Assembly: GCF_021646685.1 (NCBI RefSeq)
Contig: NZ_JAKJHW010000004.1
Coordinates: 1-64,000 of the forward strand
Source of the DNA: Pseudalkalibacillus salsuginis
GTDB taxonomy: Bacteria > Bacillota > Bacilli > Bacillales > Fictibacillaceae
Length of the DNA: 64,000 nucleotides
Reading direction: 5' to 3'
Every line of letters begins with the position of its first letter. The first letter of the stretch is position 1. The notes beneath the pieces were generated by a model that ran no database searches, was not told the DNA's origin, and saw only the letters and a list, made by a program, of their open reading frames with translations. Below, in pieces: positions 35,880-43,492 of the stretch. Both the position numbers and the translations under genes were made by a program.

Positions 35880-36894
35880 ATCCCAATGGCCCTGGGTTGT
35901 CATATTATTAGCCTTTGTGATTGCTTTCCTGCCGCTGCCATATTATTTCACACAGCCAGGCGATGCAAAGGTGTTGAGCCCTATTATCGAAGTAGAAGAA
36001 AAGAATCAAGCAAAGGGATCCTTCATGCTGACGACAGTATTAGTAGGGAAAGCCAACGCTGCAGAATATTTATGGGCCAAGGCCAGTGAATATCGGGAAG
36101 TGATTCCAGAAGACCAGATCAGGGGTTCAGACGAAACGGAAGAGGAATATGAATCAAGGCAGCTCCAGATGATGCAAAGTTCCCAGCACGCAGCAACCAT
36201 AGTCGCTTTTAAAGAAGCGGATAAGTGGATTGAAATCATCAATAAAGGTGTCTTCATAACGGGAGTCATATCAGGTATGCCAGCAGCGGAAAAACTAAAG
36301 GTTGGGGATCTGATCACCTCCTTGAATGGAGAAGAAATCAAAACTGCTGAAGAGCTCGTCAACAGATTGAAAAAGTTTGATGCCAATGAAAAAGTTCAAC
36401 TGACTGTCAATAGAGATTCAAAAGAAAAGGAAATCACACTGTCTCTGAAACCTTTTCCGAAAAATATTGTCCAGAACAGTGAAGAAGAACGTGCCGGGAT
36501 TGGTATAACTTATCCAGTCACATTTACCGAAATCGAGACAGATCCGCATATGAAAATTGAGACCAATAATATCGGTGGTCCATCTGCAGGTTTGATGTTC
36601 ACCCTCGAAATCTACAATCAATTGACAGAAGAGGATTGGACGAAAGGGTATCAGATTGCTGGAACAGGGACGATGAACGAAAAGGGAGAAGTTGGACCGA
36701 TCGGCGGGATTAAACAAAAGATCGTGGCAGCTGATAAGGCTGGTGCTGAAGTTTTCTTCGCCCCGGTCAAAGCGGACAATTACAAACACGCAAAAGAAGC
36801 TGCAGATGATATCAATACTGAAATGAAAATCGTCCCGGTTGAAAAATTCTCTGGTGCCCTGGAGTATCTGAAGGGCTTGAAAGAAAAGGGCTGA
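35866..36894 (+). CDS. ylbL: YlbL/SepM-type PDZ-Lon serine protease
   Basis: A 342-residue membrane-anchored protease: N-terminal helix (about 8-25), PDZ domain (about 110-195, with ITGVISGMPAAEKLKVGDLI) and a C-terminal Lon-like domain with catalytic Ser240 (GGPSAG) and Lys285. Relatives: streptococcal SepM trims competence pheromone, and B. subtilis YlbL degrades the cell-division inhibitor YneA. Start ATG 35866 with GGAGGAAG upstream, inside ylbK. Confidence 0.94.
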   Translation: MKKIRSQWPWVVILLAFVIAFLPLPYYFTQPGDAKVLSPIIEVEEKNQAKGSFMLTTVLVGKANAAEYLWAKASEYREVIPEDQIRGSDETEEEYESRQLQMMQSSQHAATIVAFKEADKWIEIINKGVFITGVISGMPAAEKLKVGDLITSLNGEEIKTAEELVNRLKKFDANEKVQLTVNRDSKEKEITLSLKPFPKNIVQNSEEERAGIGITYPVTFTEIETDPHMKIETNNIGGPSAGLMFTLEIYNQLTEEDWTKGYQIAGTGTMNEKGEVGPIGGIKQKIVAADKAGAEVFFAPVKADNYKHAKEAADDINTEMKIVPVEKFSGALEYLKGLKEKG

Positions 36895-36920
36895 TAGCAC
36901 AATTTGACCTCGCTATTTAT

Positions 36921-36970
36921 TTGGTTGGAGCCTCTTCTTCTGACCTCCAATGACCTTCGTGACTGATTTC
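36921..36970 (+). repeat. degenerate fragment of the dispersed repeat, R4
   Basis: TTGGTTGGAGCCTC followed by GACCTCCAATGACCTTCGTG matches the right-hand part of R2 and R3 (GGTTCGAGCCTCCTCG and GACTTCCAGTGACCTTCGTGG) with several substitutions. It lies in the same orientation in the short gap between ylbL and ylbM. Confidence 0.65.
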
Positions 36971-38188
36971 TTAAACGCGAATCGGAGGGTTTGAATATTC
37001 CTGTCTCCAAAGCCTTGAATGGTGCTCAACTGGAAAACCGAGGATATATGTATTCGTCGCTATGATGTCCAGTTGCAAAAAGTCATCAGTATGTTTAGAA
37101 AGTGTGCTGACGATTGGAAGTTCAACCTTCTTTTTATTGGCGTTCAGATACAGTTGTCCCTTTTGGTTCATTCCTAGCAAGCGGATGTAAGTCGGCTGCA
37201 CTGTCAATGCTTTATCCATTGTTTCTTTTTTCGCGTTTGTCAGTAGATGTGTACATAGCCTCTGAAGCCGTGTCCACGTATATCTTTTCGTCTTGACATC
37301 TTCAAGAAACCCGGAAAAGGATTCCGAACGTAAAATCTGGTTCATCAGCCGATTCTCGATTCCTTCGACACATTCATATACCTGGGATAATTCCTCTGGA
37401 GAAGATGTGATCAGTCTATGTTTCAAGAAATTGAAATAACGTTCCCAGCTAATGAATGTTCCGAATATTTGTTGGTGTTGACCCAATCCGTTGAATGTCG
37501 TCGGGGGGACGAGATCTTTGATACCAGAGAGGCTCCCTTTGTCGCCGAACAGGATTTTTCTGATTCCAGTAGCGCTGGCAATCTTGTCAGTTCCATGTTC
37601 TTCATCATGATAACCTGCGCCAGTACGCTGGATTGTATCTATATTCATCGTAGACCCTATTTGACAAATTGAATTCACATAATGATACCCCAGAATATTA
37701 TTCGGTTTTGTCAGATCGACAGATTCCTGTGGCCTGCCTTGGAGTTCTGAAAAAGCCATTGAAGCTGCAGTCGGGTAACTGACCCCTGTCTGGACATGTT
37801 TTTGAATCCAATCGTTATATTCCTTTTGGTTTTCGTTAAGGAAATCTACCGTATTCATGAAGGGTTCTATTTTTCCGGATTCACTGCCAAATATGATTTC
37901 ATCGCATTTCAATGCATCTAGGATGGAGACAGCTCCAAAAGCAAATCGATCTGCACGTTGGGTGGCAAAAGCATACGGAAGTTCGACGATTAGATCGACT
38001 CCGGCCTCCAGTGCCATTTTTGCCCTTGTCCACTTCGAAACAAGTGCAGGTTCCCCCCGTTGCAGAAAGTTACCGCTCATGACAGCTATGACTGTATCTG
38101 CCTGTGACTGTTTCTTAGATTGTTGCAAATGATATAAATGGCCATTATGAAAAGGGTTATACTCAACGATCAATCCTAAGGTTTTCAT
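36971..38188 (-). CDS. tmcAL: tRNA(Met) cytidine acetate ligase TmcAL (YlbM)
   Basis: A 405-residue nucleotidyltransferase-fold enzyme that makes N4-acetylcytidine at C34 of elongator tRNA-Met from acetate and ATP, in place of the acetyl-CoA enzyme TmcA. The adenylation site is GLIVEYNPFHNGHLYHL (HxGH) and the next block is AVMSGNFLQRGEPALVSKW. I place the start at ATG 38188, seven bases after AAGGAG; the open frame runs 77 codons further upstream but without homology. Confidence 0.94.
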   Translation of the reverse strand: MKTLGLIVEYNPFHNGHLYHLQQSKKQSQADTVIAVMSGNFLQRGEPALVSKWTRAKMALEAGVDLIVELPYAFATQRADRFAFGAVSILDALKCDEIIFGSESGKIEPFMNTVDFLNENQKEYNDWIQKHVQTGVSYPTAASMAFSELQGRPQESVDLTKPNNILGYHYVNSICQIGSTMNIDTIQRTGAGYHDEEHGTDKIASATGIRKILFGDKGSLSGIKDLVPPTTFNGLGQHQQIFGTFISWERYFNFLKHRLITSSPEELSQVYECVEGIENRLMNQILRSESFSGFLEDVKTKRYTWTRLQRLCTHLLTNAKKETMDKALTVQPTYIRLLGMNQKGQLYLNANKKKVELPIVSTLSKHTDDFLQLDIIATNTYILGFPVEHHSRLWRQEYSNPPIRV

Positions 38189-38383
38189 GATATTACTCCT
38201 TCTAATTTGGTAGTGGGAAAGGATATACGTTAAAATTGGGATGAACGTGTATGGATGATGAAGGTCAGTCTCCACTATTGTACCAAATTGCAAAGGTTCA
38301 AGGAAAATGACTGTAAAGAAAAAATGTTGACAATTTATTTTTTGAAAGCTATAATTACTACTGTTGCCTTGAGGTGATGACAA

Positions 38384-38911
38384 ATGAAATGGTCCATACA
38401 ACAACTGAGAAGTTTTCAACGTAAAGGACTAGAACTTGATGAAACAATCGAGATTGACTCGATCTGTGATTTTGATCCTGAAATCCGCGAAATAACACCT
38501 GTCCACGTAAAGGGTTATGCTGAAATCAATCAAAATCGAGCTGTATTCCATTTGACGATGGCTGGAAAGATGACGCTGCCTTGTGCAGTAACTCTTGAAG
38601 ATGTACCTTTCCCTTTCAAAATCCATTCTACAGAGATATTCTTGTTTGAACCAGATTATGGTATGGATGCCGAAGAAGAGGACATCCATGTTGTCGAAGA
38701 CAATACAGTTGATCTGATACCTTATATCCGGGAAAACATATTGTTGGAAAAGCCGTTGAAGGTCATCAGCTCTGAACCAACTGATAACCCTCCTGCTCCT
38801 CCATCAGGTAAAGGATGGGACGTAGTTGAGGAAGAAGAGGATCGACAAGATAAGGTTGATCCACGGATGGCCGATTTGGCCAAATTTTTTAATGATAGCG
38901 ATAAAAAGTGA
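38384..38911 (+). CDS. ylbN: YceD/DUF177 family protein YlbN
   Basis: A 175-residue acidic protein of the DUF177/YceD family, next to rpmF as in most bacteria. Visible are KGYAEINQNRAVFHLTMAGKMTLPCAVTLEDVPFPF and the C-terminal DPRMADLAKFF typical of the family. YceD homologues are needed for normal 23S rRNA accumulation. ATG at 38384 with GAGGTGA upstream. rpmF follows 60 bases later, probably cotranscribed. Confidence 0.93.
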   Translation: MKWSIQQLRSFQRKGLELDETIEIDSICDFDPEIREITPVHVKGYAEINQNRAVFHLTMAGKMTLPCAVTLEDVPFPFKIHSTEIFLFEPDYGMDAEEEDIHVVEDNTVDLIPYIRENILLEKPLKVISSEPTDNPPAPPSGKGWDVVEEEEDRQDKVDPRMADLAKFFNDSDKK

Positions 38912-38971
38912 AGAAGCGTCAAACCAATTGACATTCTCTAGCTGAACAATTCCTTCAAGGAGGTGGAAACC

Positions 38972-39145
38972 ATGGCAGTACCTTTTAGAAGAACCTCTAC
39001 AACTCGTAAGAACAAGCGTCGTACTCATTATAAGTTGAAAGTACCTGGAATGGTGAAATGCCCACAATGTGGCGAATACAAGCTTTCTCACCGCGTATGT
39101 CCAGAATGTGGAACGTACAAAGGAAAAGAAGTAGTAGAAAAGTAA
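38972..39145 (+). CDS. rpmF: 50S ribosomal protein L32
   Basis: A 57-residue L32 beginning [20 protein letters not shown], with four cysteines in CPQCGEYK...CPECGTYK, the zinc-binding (C+) form of the protein. ATG at 38972 behind AAGGAGGTGG; an ATG three codons earlier overlaps that site. A strong terminator follows. Confidence 0.98.
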   Translation: MAVPFRRTSTTRKNKRRTHYKLKVPGMVKCPQCGEYKLSHRVCPECGTYKGKEVVEK

Positions 39146-39153
39146 GACCAACA

Positions 39154-39197
39154 AGAGTGCCTGTTTAGGAGTGCAAATTCCTGACAGGCACTTTTTG
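39154..39197 (+). terminator. terminator of ylbN-rpmF
   Basis: AGTGCCTGT pairs with ACAGGCACT, and the inner TAGGA with TTCCTG extends the stem; five T follow. Confidence 0.9.
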
Positions 39198-39247
39198 GAT
39201 TGTTGATTCGATCAATTAAACAGGAATCAGTGTTTTATTTCGTAGAT

Positions 39248-39319
39248 TGGTGCAATAATGTTTAAAGTCGTGCAATTACCTTTCTAAATCGTGTAATTCT
39301 TTTTCAAAATCGCACAATT
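39248..39319. repeat. four short direct repeats with 20-21-base period
   Basis: TGGTGCAAT (39248), TCGTGCAATT (39268), TCGTGTAATT (39289) and TCGCACAATT (39310) recur every 20, 21 and 21 bases, about two helical turns, with AT-rich spacers. They lie in the 423-base gap between rpmF and the enoyl-CoA hydratase gene, which otherwise shows only a TATAAT hexamer at 39534-39539 before the downstream gene. Confidence 0.7.
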
Positions 39320-39568
39320 AAGAAAAGTGACCTTCATTTTAGAACTTATCCTATGTATTAAAGCCAAAATAATTATTGATATCGCCATCACCGACCTCTT
39401 CAAATAACATTTTTAGCCGCTACAACAATCAAAATTCCTTTCTTAAGCACAACGATAAGCATCTCAAAACACTTCAAGTTCATCTTAAAGCTTCATACCT
39501 GAAAAGTCGCCTTACTGTTTTGATATAATGGATAGAACCAGCTATTTTATGCATAAGTAGGTGATCAT

Positions 39569-40330
39569 ATGGAGAAAGTGCAAGTGGAAATCAAAAACGG
39601 CATTTGCTGGCTGACTTTAAATCAGCCAGAGCGATACAATGCAATCGACCATGACATGATTGCTTTATTGGATCGTTGCTTGACAGAGGTAAAGGACAAT
39701 CATACTGTAAAAATACTCGTGATACGTGGGTCGGGAGAAAAATCATTCTGTTCAGGTGGTGACTTGTCAGTCTTCCACCAATTACATACTGAGAAAGAAG
39801 CGTACAGAATGCTTTCTAAAATGGGAAATGTCTTATTCAAGGTTTTCTCTTTTCCTAAGCCTGTGGTTGCACTCCTCAATGGGATAGCGGTAGGAGGTGG
39901 ATGCGAAATCGCTTCTGCATGCGATTTCAGGGTTTCTTACCCGAACGTAAAATTCGGTTTCATTCAGGGAACGCTCGGAATTACAACCGGATGGGGTGGA
40001 TCGACCTATGTTATGGAACGTATGAACCCTGAGAATGCTTTGGAGATGTTGATCAGTGCGAGGAAATATTCAGCTCAGGAAGGGTATGAAAAAGGGTTTA
40101 TCCAAAAAATATTAGCTGAAGAAGACCCTATGAAAGACTTTTATGAATGGATCCAGTTCTTTACAACGAAAACAGCAAGTGTTCAAGAAGCGTATAAACA
40201 ACGCCGTTTGGATTGTTATGATCTTATAGATATCAAAAATCGGGTTGAAAAAGAAATAAGTGATTGTTCCCGGTTATGGGAGTCAGATGAACATCATCAG
40301 GCAGTGAGAACCTTTTTAAACCGCAAGTGA
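39569..40330 (+). CDS. enoyl-CoA hydratase/isomerase family protein
   Basis: A 253-residue crotonase-fold enzyme. Oxyanion-hole segments are visible: GEKSFCSGGDLSVF around 50-63 and ALLNGIAVGGGCEIASACDFR around 99-119; FIQGTLGITTGWGGSTYV follows. The position of the usual first catalytic Glu is occupied by a GITTGWGG sequence, so hydratase activity is not certain, and 3-hydroxyisobutyryl-CoA hydrolase or decarboxylase-like activity is possible. It stands alone, preceded by a TATAAT hexamer. Confidence 0.88.
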   Translation: MEKVQVEIKNGICWLTLNQPERYNAIDHDMIALLDRCLTEVKDNHTVKILVIRGSGEKSFCSGGDLSVFHQLHTEKEAYRMLSKMGNVLFKVFSFPKPVVALLNGIAVGGGCEIASACDFRVSYPNVKFGFIQGTLGITTGWGGSTYVMERMNPENALEMLISARKYSAQEGYEKGFIQKILAEEDPMKDFYEWIQFFTTKTASVQEAYKQRRLDCYDLIDIKNRVEKEISDCSRLWESDEHHQAVRTFLNRK

Positions 40331-40446
40331 GTGGTTGGTATCCGTTCTGGACATCCAAGAATAGAAACTTTTACTAGAACAAAAGTCTATCTTTTCTACC
40401 ATCTGCATATGTTGTAAGTAAAGTAGAAATGTTTGGAGGGATGCAA

Positions 40447-41097
40447 ATGGGCTCGACACGTCAGGATGCTTGGAATCATGATGAAGATCTATTGCTAGCA
40501 GAAGTCGTTCTGCGACATATACGGGAGGGCGGAACTCAACTAGCAGCATTTGAAGAAGTTGGAAAAAAATTATCTCGGACATCAGCGGCATGCGGTTTCA
40601 GATGGAATTCATTAATCCGGAAAAAATACGATGCTGCCATAGCCATTGCCAAAAAGCAGCGAAAACAGATGATGAAAGAGAAGCAACCGAAAACACATTC
40701 TGCTACCAATGCTGGACAGCAATCACATACTCCTCAAAATGATCAAGAAGAAATAAGGGTAATGAACAGAACAGATGTGAAATCAGATTTATGTATGGAT
40801 GATGTGATCTATTATTTACAATCCATTCGATCGGCTGAGCAGAATACACATACGATCCAAGGGGAAAATGAACGATTGAAAGAAGAACTTTTGAAGCTTG
40901 AAAAGGAAAATGAAGTATTGAGTCATAAACTTCAAAAATTACAGACTGACTATGAACATGTTTATGAAGATTATAAGATCATGTTGAATTTCATGGAACG
41001 GGCAAGGAAAATGGCAGTGACAGACGGAGATGAACAGGATTCTCAAGTGAAATTTCAAATGGATTACAATGGAAATTTAGAAAAAGTGGAAAAGTAA
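40447..41097 (+). CDS. ylbO: RsfA family prespore transcription factor YlbO
   Basis: A 216-residue regulator: an N-terminal Myb/SANT-like DNA-binding domain (about 1-65, W-rich, with WNHDEDLLLAEVVLRHIREG and FRWNSLIRKKY), a basic linker, and a coiled coil at about 130-190 (NERLKEELLKLEKENEVLSHKLQKL). RsfA regulators adjust sigma-F-dependent genes in the forespore; YlbO is linked to spore maturation. ATG 40447, six bases after GGAGGG; an earlier ATG touches that site. Confidence 0.92.
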   Translation: MGSTRQDAWNHDEDLLLAEVVLRHIREGGTQLAAFEEVGKKLSRTSAACGFRWNSLIRKKYDAAIAIAKKQRKQMMKEKQPKTHSATNAGQQSHTPQNDQEEIRVMNRTDVKSDLCMDDVIYYLQSIRSAEQNTHTIQGENERLKEELLKLEKENEVLSHKLQKLQTDYEHVYEDYKIMLNFMERARKMAVTDGDEQDSQVKFQMDYNGNLEKVEK

Positions 41098-41102
41098 AGA
41101 AT

Positions 41103-41166
41103 AAGCTGACGAAAAAAGTGTCAGATTCTTCAAATGAAGGATCTAACACTTGATTCAAGTCAGCTT
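41103..41166 (+). terminator. nested terminator after ylbO
   Basis: AAGCTGAC pairs with GTCAGCTT, and inside it AGTGTCAGAT-CTTCA pairs with TGAAG-ATCTAACACT. A T-rich tract follows. The genes on either side are convergent. Confidence 0.85.
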
Positions 41167-41179
41167 TTCGTTTTATAAA

Positions 41180-41704
41180 TCACAATTCAGTGGAAGATAC
41201 GTCCGTTTCTTTGATCGGTCCATCTTCCTTTTCTGTAAGCTCTTGTTCTGCAACTCCTGCAGGATACCATACATAAGGATTTTCTCCGCGATCGCGGCCA
41301 GGGTTGTACGTTACAGACGAAAAGCCCATCTTTTCCCAAAATTGACTGGACCTTTGTCGTGCATTCGTCTTAATAGGGAGATTAAACGTTTTTGCGTAGT
41401 TGACGAGTGCACTACCGAACCCTTTCTTATGGTAATCTGGTAAAACTTCCAACTTCCAAAGTTCAAGGTAATCTTGAGGCGGATCGAAATAACGGTCATA
41501 GGTTCCATCAATACGATAAAGGCTCATTCTGGCAACCAATTTGTCCCCATAGTATACCCCGTAAAAAGGTGATTCGCTATCGTTATCAATGATATTTTCC
41601 TGCAAATCTTCCAGCATAGATAATTCTTGGACTCCATATTCCTTGAACTTCTTGAATTCTTCTAACGTTTTATAATTAACGAGAAGTTTTTGTACTTTAT
41701 ACAT
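41180..41704 (-). CDS. ylbP: GNAT family acetyltransferase YlbP
   Basis: A 174-residue GNAT protein: KLEVLPDYHKKGFGSALVNYAKTFNLPIK is the acetyl-CoA-binding beta4-alpha3 region (about 83-111), and RSSQFWEKMGFSSV is the following motif. YlbP is conserved in Bacilli but its substrate is unknown. ATG at 41704. It is convergent with ylbO and divergent from the carboxylase operon. Confidence 0.9.
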   Translation of the reverse strand: MYKVQKLLVNYKTLEEFKKFKEYGVQELSMLEDLQENIIDNDSESPFYGVYYGDKLVARMSLYRIDGTYDRYFDPPQDYLELWKLEVLPDYHKKGFGSALVNYAKTFNLPIKTNARQRSSQFWEKMGFSSVTYNPGRDRGENPYVWYPAGVAEQELTEKEDGPIKETDVSSTEL

Positions 41705-41872
41705 CGCTCGGCGTCCCCCTTCATTTATTCTCCCTTTCTATCTAATGTTATTATATAATAAAGTTACGAAAATTTCTGCAAAAGTAAAAAATTTCTGCAG
41801 GATTCTACAGGAATTAGGCGGATTCTTGTTGAAAGTAGTAGATTGTAGCCCAGAGAAATAGGAGGAGATGGT

Positions 41873-43219
41873 TTGAAAAAGATACTGATCGCAAACAGAG
41901 GAGAAATTGCAGCCAGGATAGTCAAAACGTGCGAAAAATTACAGATTGAACCAGTTATCGTATACTCACAAGCGGATAAAGATCTTCCTTATGTGAAAGA
42001 TGCCAACATAGCTCATGAAATCGGTGAGCCTCCAGTAGTCAAATCATATTTGAACAGTGAACGTATTTTGGAGATTGCACTTCATGAAAAGGTTGATGCG
42101 ATTCATCCTGGATATGGATTTCTTTCAGAGAACGCGGACTTTGTACGAAAAGTTGAAAACGCTAACATTAAATTCATCGGGCCCTCTGCGGATGTCGTAG
42201 AAGAGATGGGCGACAAGGTGAAAGCGAGAAAGACGATGCAGGATGCAGGTGTTCCTGTCGTGCCCGGCAGTGACGGTCCGCTCAGTGATGTGGAGGAGGC
42301 AGTCCAACTGGCTGCTGATATAGGTTATCCGGTTATGATCAAGGCGAGTGCAGGCGGCGGTGGAATCGGAATGCAGCGGTGTGAAGACGAGAAAGCATTA
42401 CGCACAGCATTCATTTCCAGTCAAAACCGAGCTAAAGCTTATTTCGGTAATGATGAAATGTTCATGGAAAGGTTCATTTCTAACAGTCGCCATATCGAAG
42501 TGCAAATCTTCGGTGATGAGCAAGGAAATGTCGTTCATTTGTTTGAAAGGGATTGCTCGATCCAGCGCAGACACCAGAAAGTCATCGAGGAGACACCTTC
42601 GCCATTTTTAAGTGAAGAGGTTCGCCGACAGATTTGTGAAGCGGCTGTCCAAGCTGGTAAACATGTGAATTATACGAATGCAGGGACAGTTGAATTCATT
42701 GTGGATGAGAATGAGGATTTTTATTTCTTGGAAATGAATACACGGTTACAGGTGGAACATCCAATCACAGAAATGATTACTGGATTAGATCTGGTAGAAT
42801 GGCAGATTAATGTAGCTCAATCAAAACCATTGCCATATTTACAGGGGGAACTTACCAAATCAGGGCACAGCATCGAATACAGGATCTATGCAGAAGATCC
42901 GCATACCTTCTTACCTTCCCCGGGAAAGATCGAGAAATTCCAATACCCGACCATTGAAGGTGTACGTGTAGATACTGGGTTCAGTTCCCAGACACAAGTG
43001 ACACCATTTTATGATCCGATGATTGCAAAAGTCATCATCTACGCAGAAGATCGGGATAAAGCACTGGAAAGATCCCGACGTTTCTTCGAGGAATGGACCT
43101 TAGGCGGAATCAAACACAATGGACCTTTATTCGATCAAGTATTAAATGATGAATCATTTCAAAAGGGAGAATACACTACAAATTACTTAAACGAAATGAT
43201 AACAAAAGTTGAAAATTAG
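41873..43219 (+). CDS. acyl-CoA carboxylase, biotin carboxylase subunit
   Basis: A 448-residue ATP-grasp biotin carboxylase, carboxylating biotin with bicarbonate and ATP. Motifs: NRGEIAARI at the N-terminus, IHPGYGFLSENA, ATP lid SAGGGGIGM near 158-166, catalytic region ERDCSIQRRHQKVIEE and LQVEHPITEMITGLDLVEWQ. TTG start at 41873 behind GGAGGAG. It forms an operon with the biotin carrier (12 bases on) and the carboxyltransferase, so it probably serves a propionyl- or methylcrotonyl-CoA-type enzyme rather than the fatty-acid ACC. The alternative is a second acetyl-CoA carboxylase. Confidence 0.92.
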   Translation: MKKILIANRGEIAARIVKTCEKLQIEPVIVYSQADKDLPYVKDANIAHEIGEPPVVKSYLNSERILEIALHEKVDAIHPGYGFLSENADFVRKVENANIKFIGPSADVVEEMGDKVKARKTMQDAGVPVVPGSDGPLSDVEEAVQLAADIGYPVMIKASAGGGGIGMQRCEDEKALRTAFISSQNRAKAYFGNDEMFMERFISNSRHIEVQIFGDEQGNVVHLFERDCSIQRRHQKVIEETPSPFLSEEVRRQICEAAVQAGKHVNYTNAGTVEFIVDENEDFYFLEMNTRLQVEHPITEMITGLDLVEWQINVAQSKPLPYLQGELTKSGHSIEYRIYAEDPHTFLPSPGKIEKFQYPTIEGVRVDTGFSSQTQVTPFYDPMIAKVIIYAEDRDKALERSRRFFEEWTLGGIKHNGPLFDQVLNDESFQKGEYTTNYLNEMITKVEN

Positions 43220-43231
43220 GAGTGATCCAAC

Positions 43232-43444
43232 ATGAAAGAAGTAACAGCATCAATGGCAGGTACCGTATTAAACGTATTGGTTTCAGAAGGAGAAAGTGTA
43301 TCAGCAGGGCAAGCGGTCCTTACACTTGAATCTATGAAAATGGAGATCCCGATTGAAGCAGCAGCAGAAGGTGAAGTTGAATCTGTCAACGTCACTGTAG
43401 GAGATTTCGTTAATGAGGGTGACGTGCTCGTTGTCATGAAATAA
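43232..43444 (+). CDS. biotin carboxyl carrier subunit (biotin/lipoyl domain)
   Basis: A 70-residue stand-alone carrier domain consisting of little but the biotinyl fold: MAGTVLNVLVSEGESV, then ESMKMEIP with the biotinyl lysine in MKM (about residue 36), then GEVESVNVTVGDFVNEGDVLVVM. It shuttles carboxybiotin between the subunits on either side. AGGAGTG precedes the ATG. The minimal size differs from the longer AccB of fatty acid synthesis. Confidence 0.95.
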   Translation: MKEVTASMAGTVLNVLVSEGESVSAGQAVLTLESMKMEIPIEAAAEGEVESVNVTVGDFVNEGDVLVVMK

Positions 43445-43492
43445 AAATGAATGAGCGCTCGTTCTCTTAAAAAGCAATAAAGGAGGAATTGG

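Noticed and set aside
38189-38419. A 77-codon upstream extension of the tmcAL (ylbM) frame.
   Set aside because: The family begins at MKTLGLIVEYNPFHNGH, and the ATG at 38188 has a well-placed AAGGAG.
39248-39319. Regularly spaced direct repeats that look like a small CRISPR array.
   Set aside because: Repeat units are only about 10 bases and imperfect, spacers are 10-11 AT-rich bases, and no cas genes are present.
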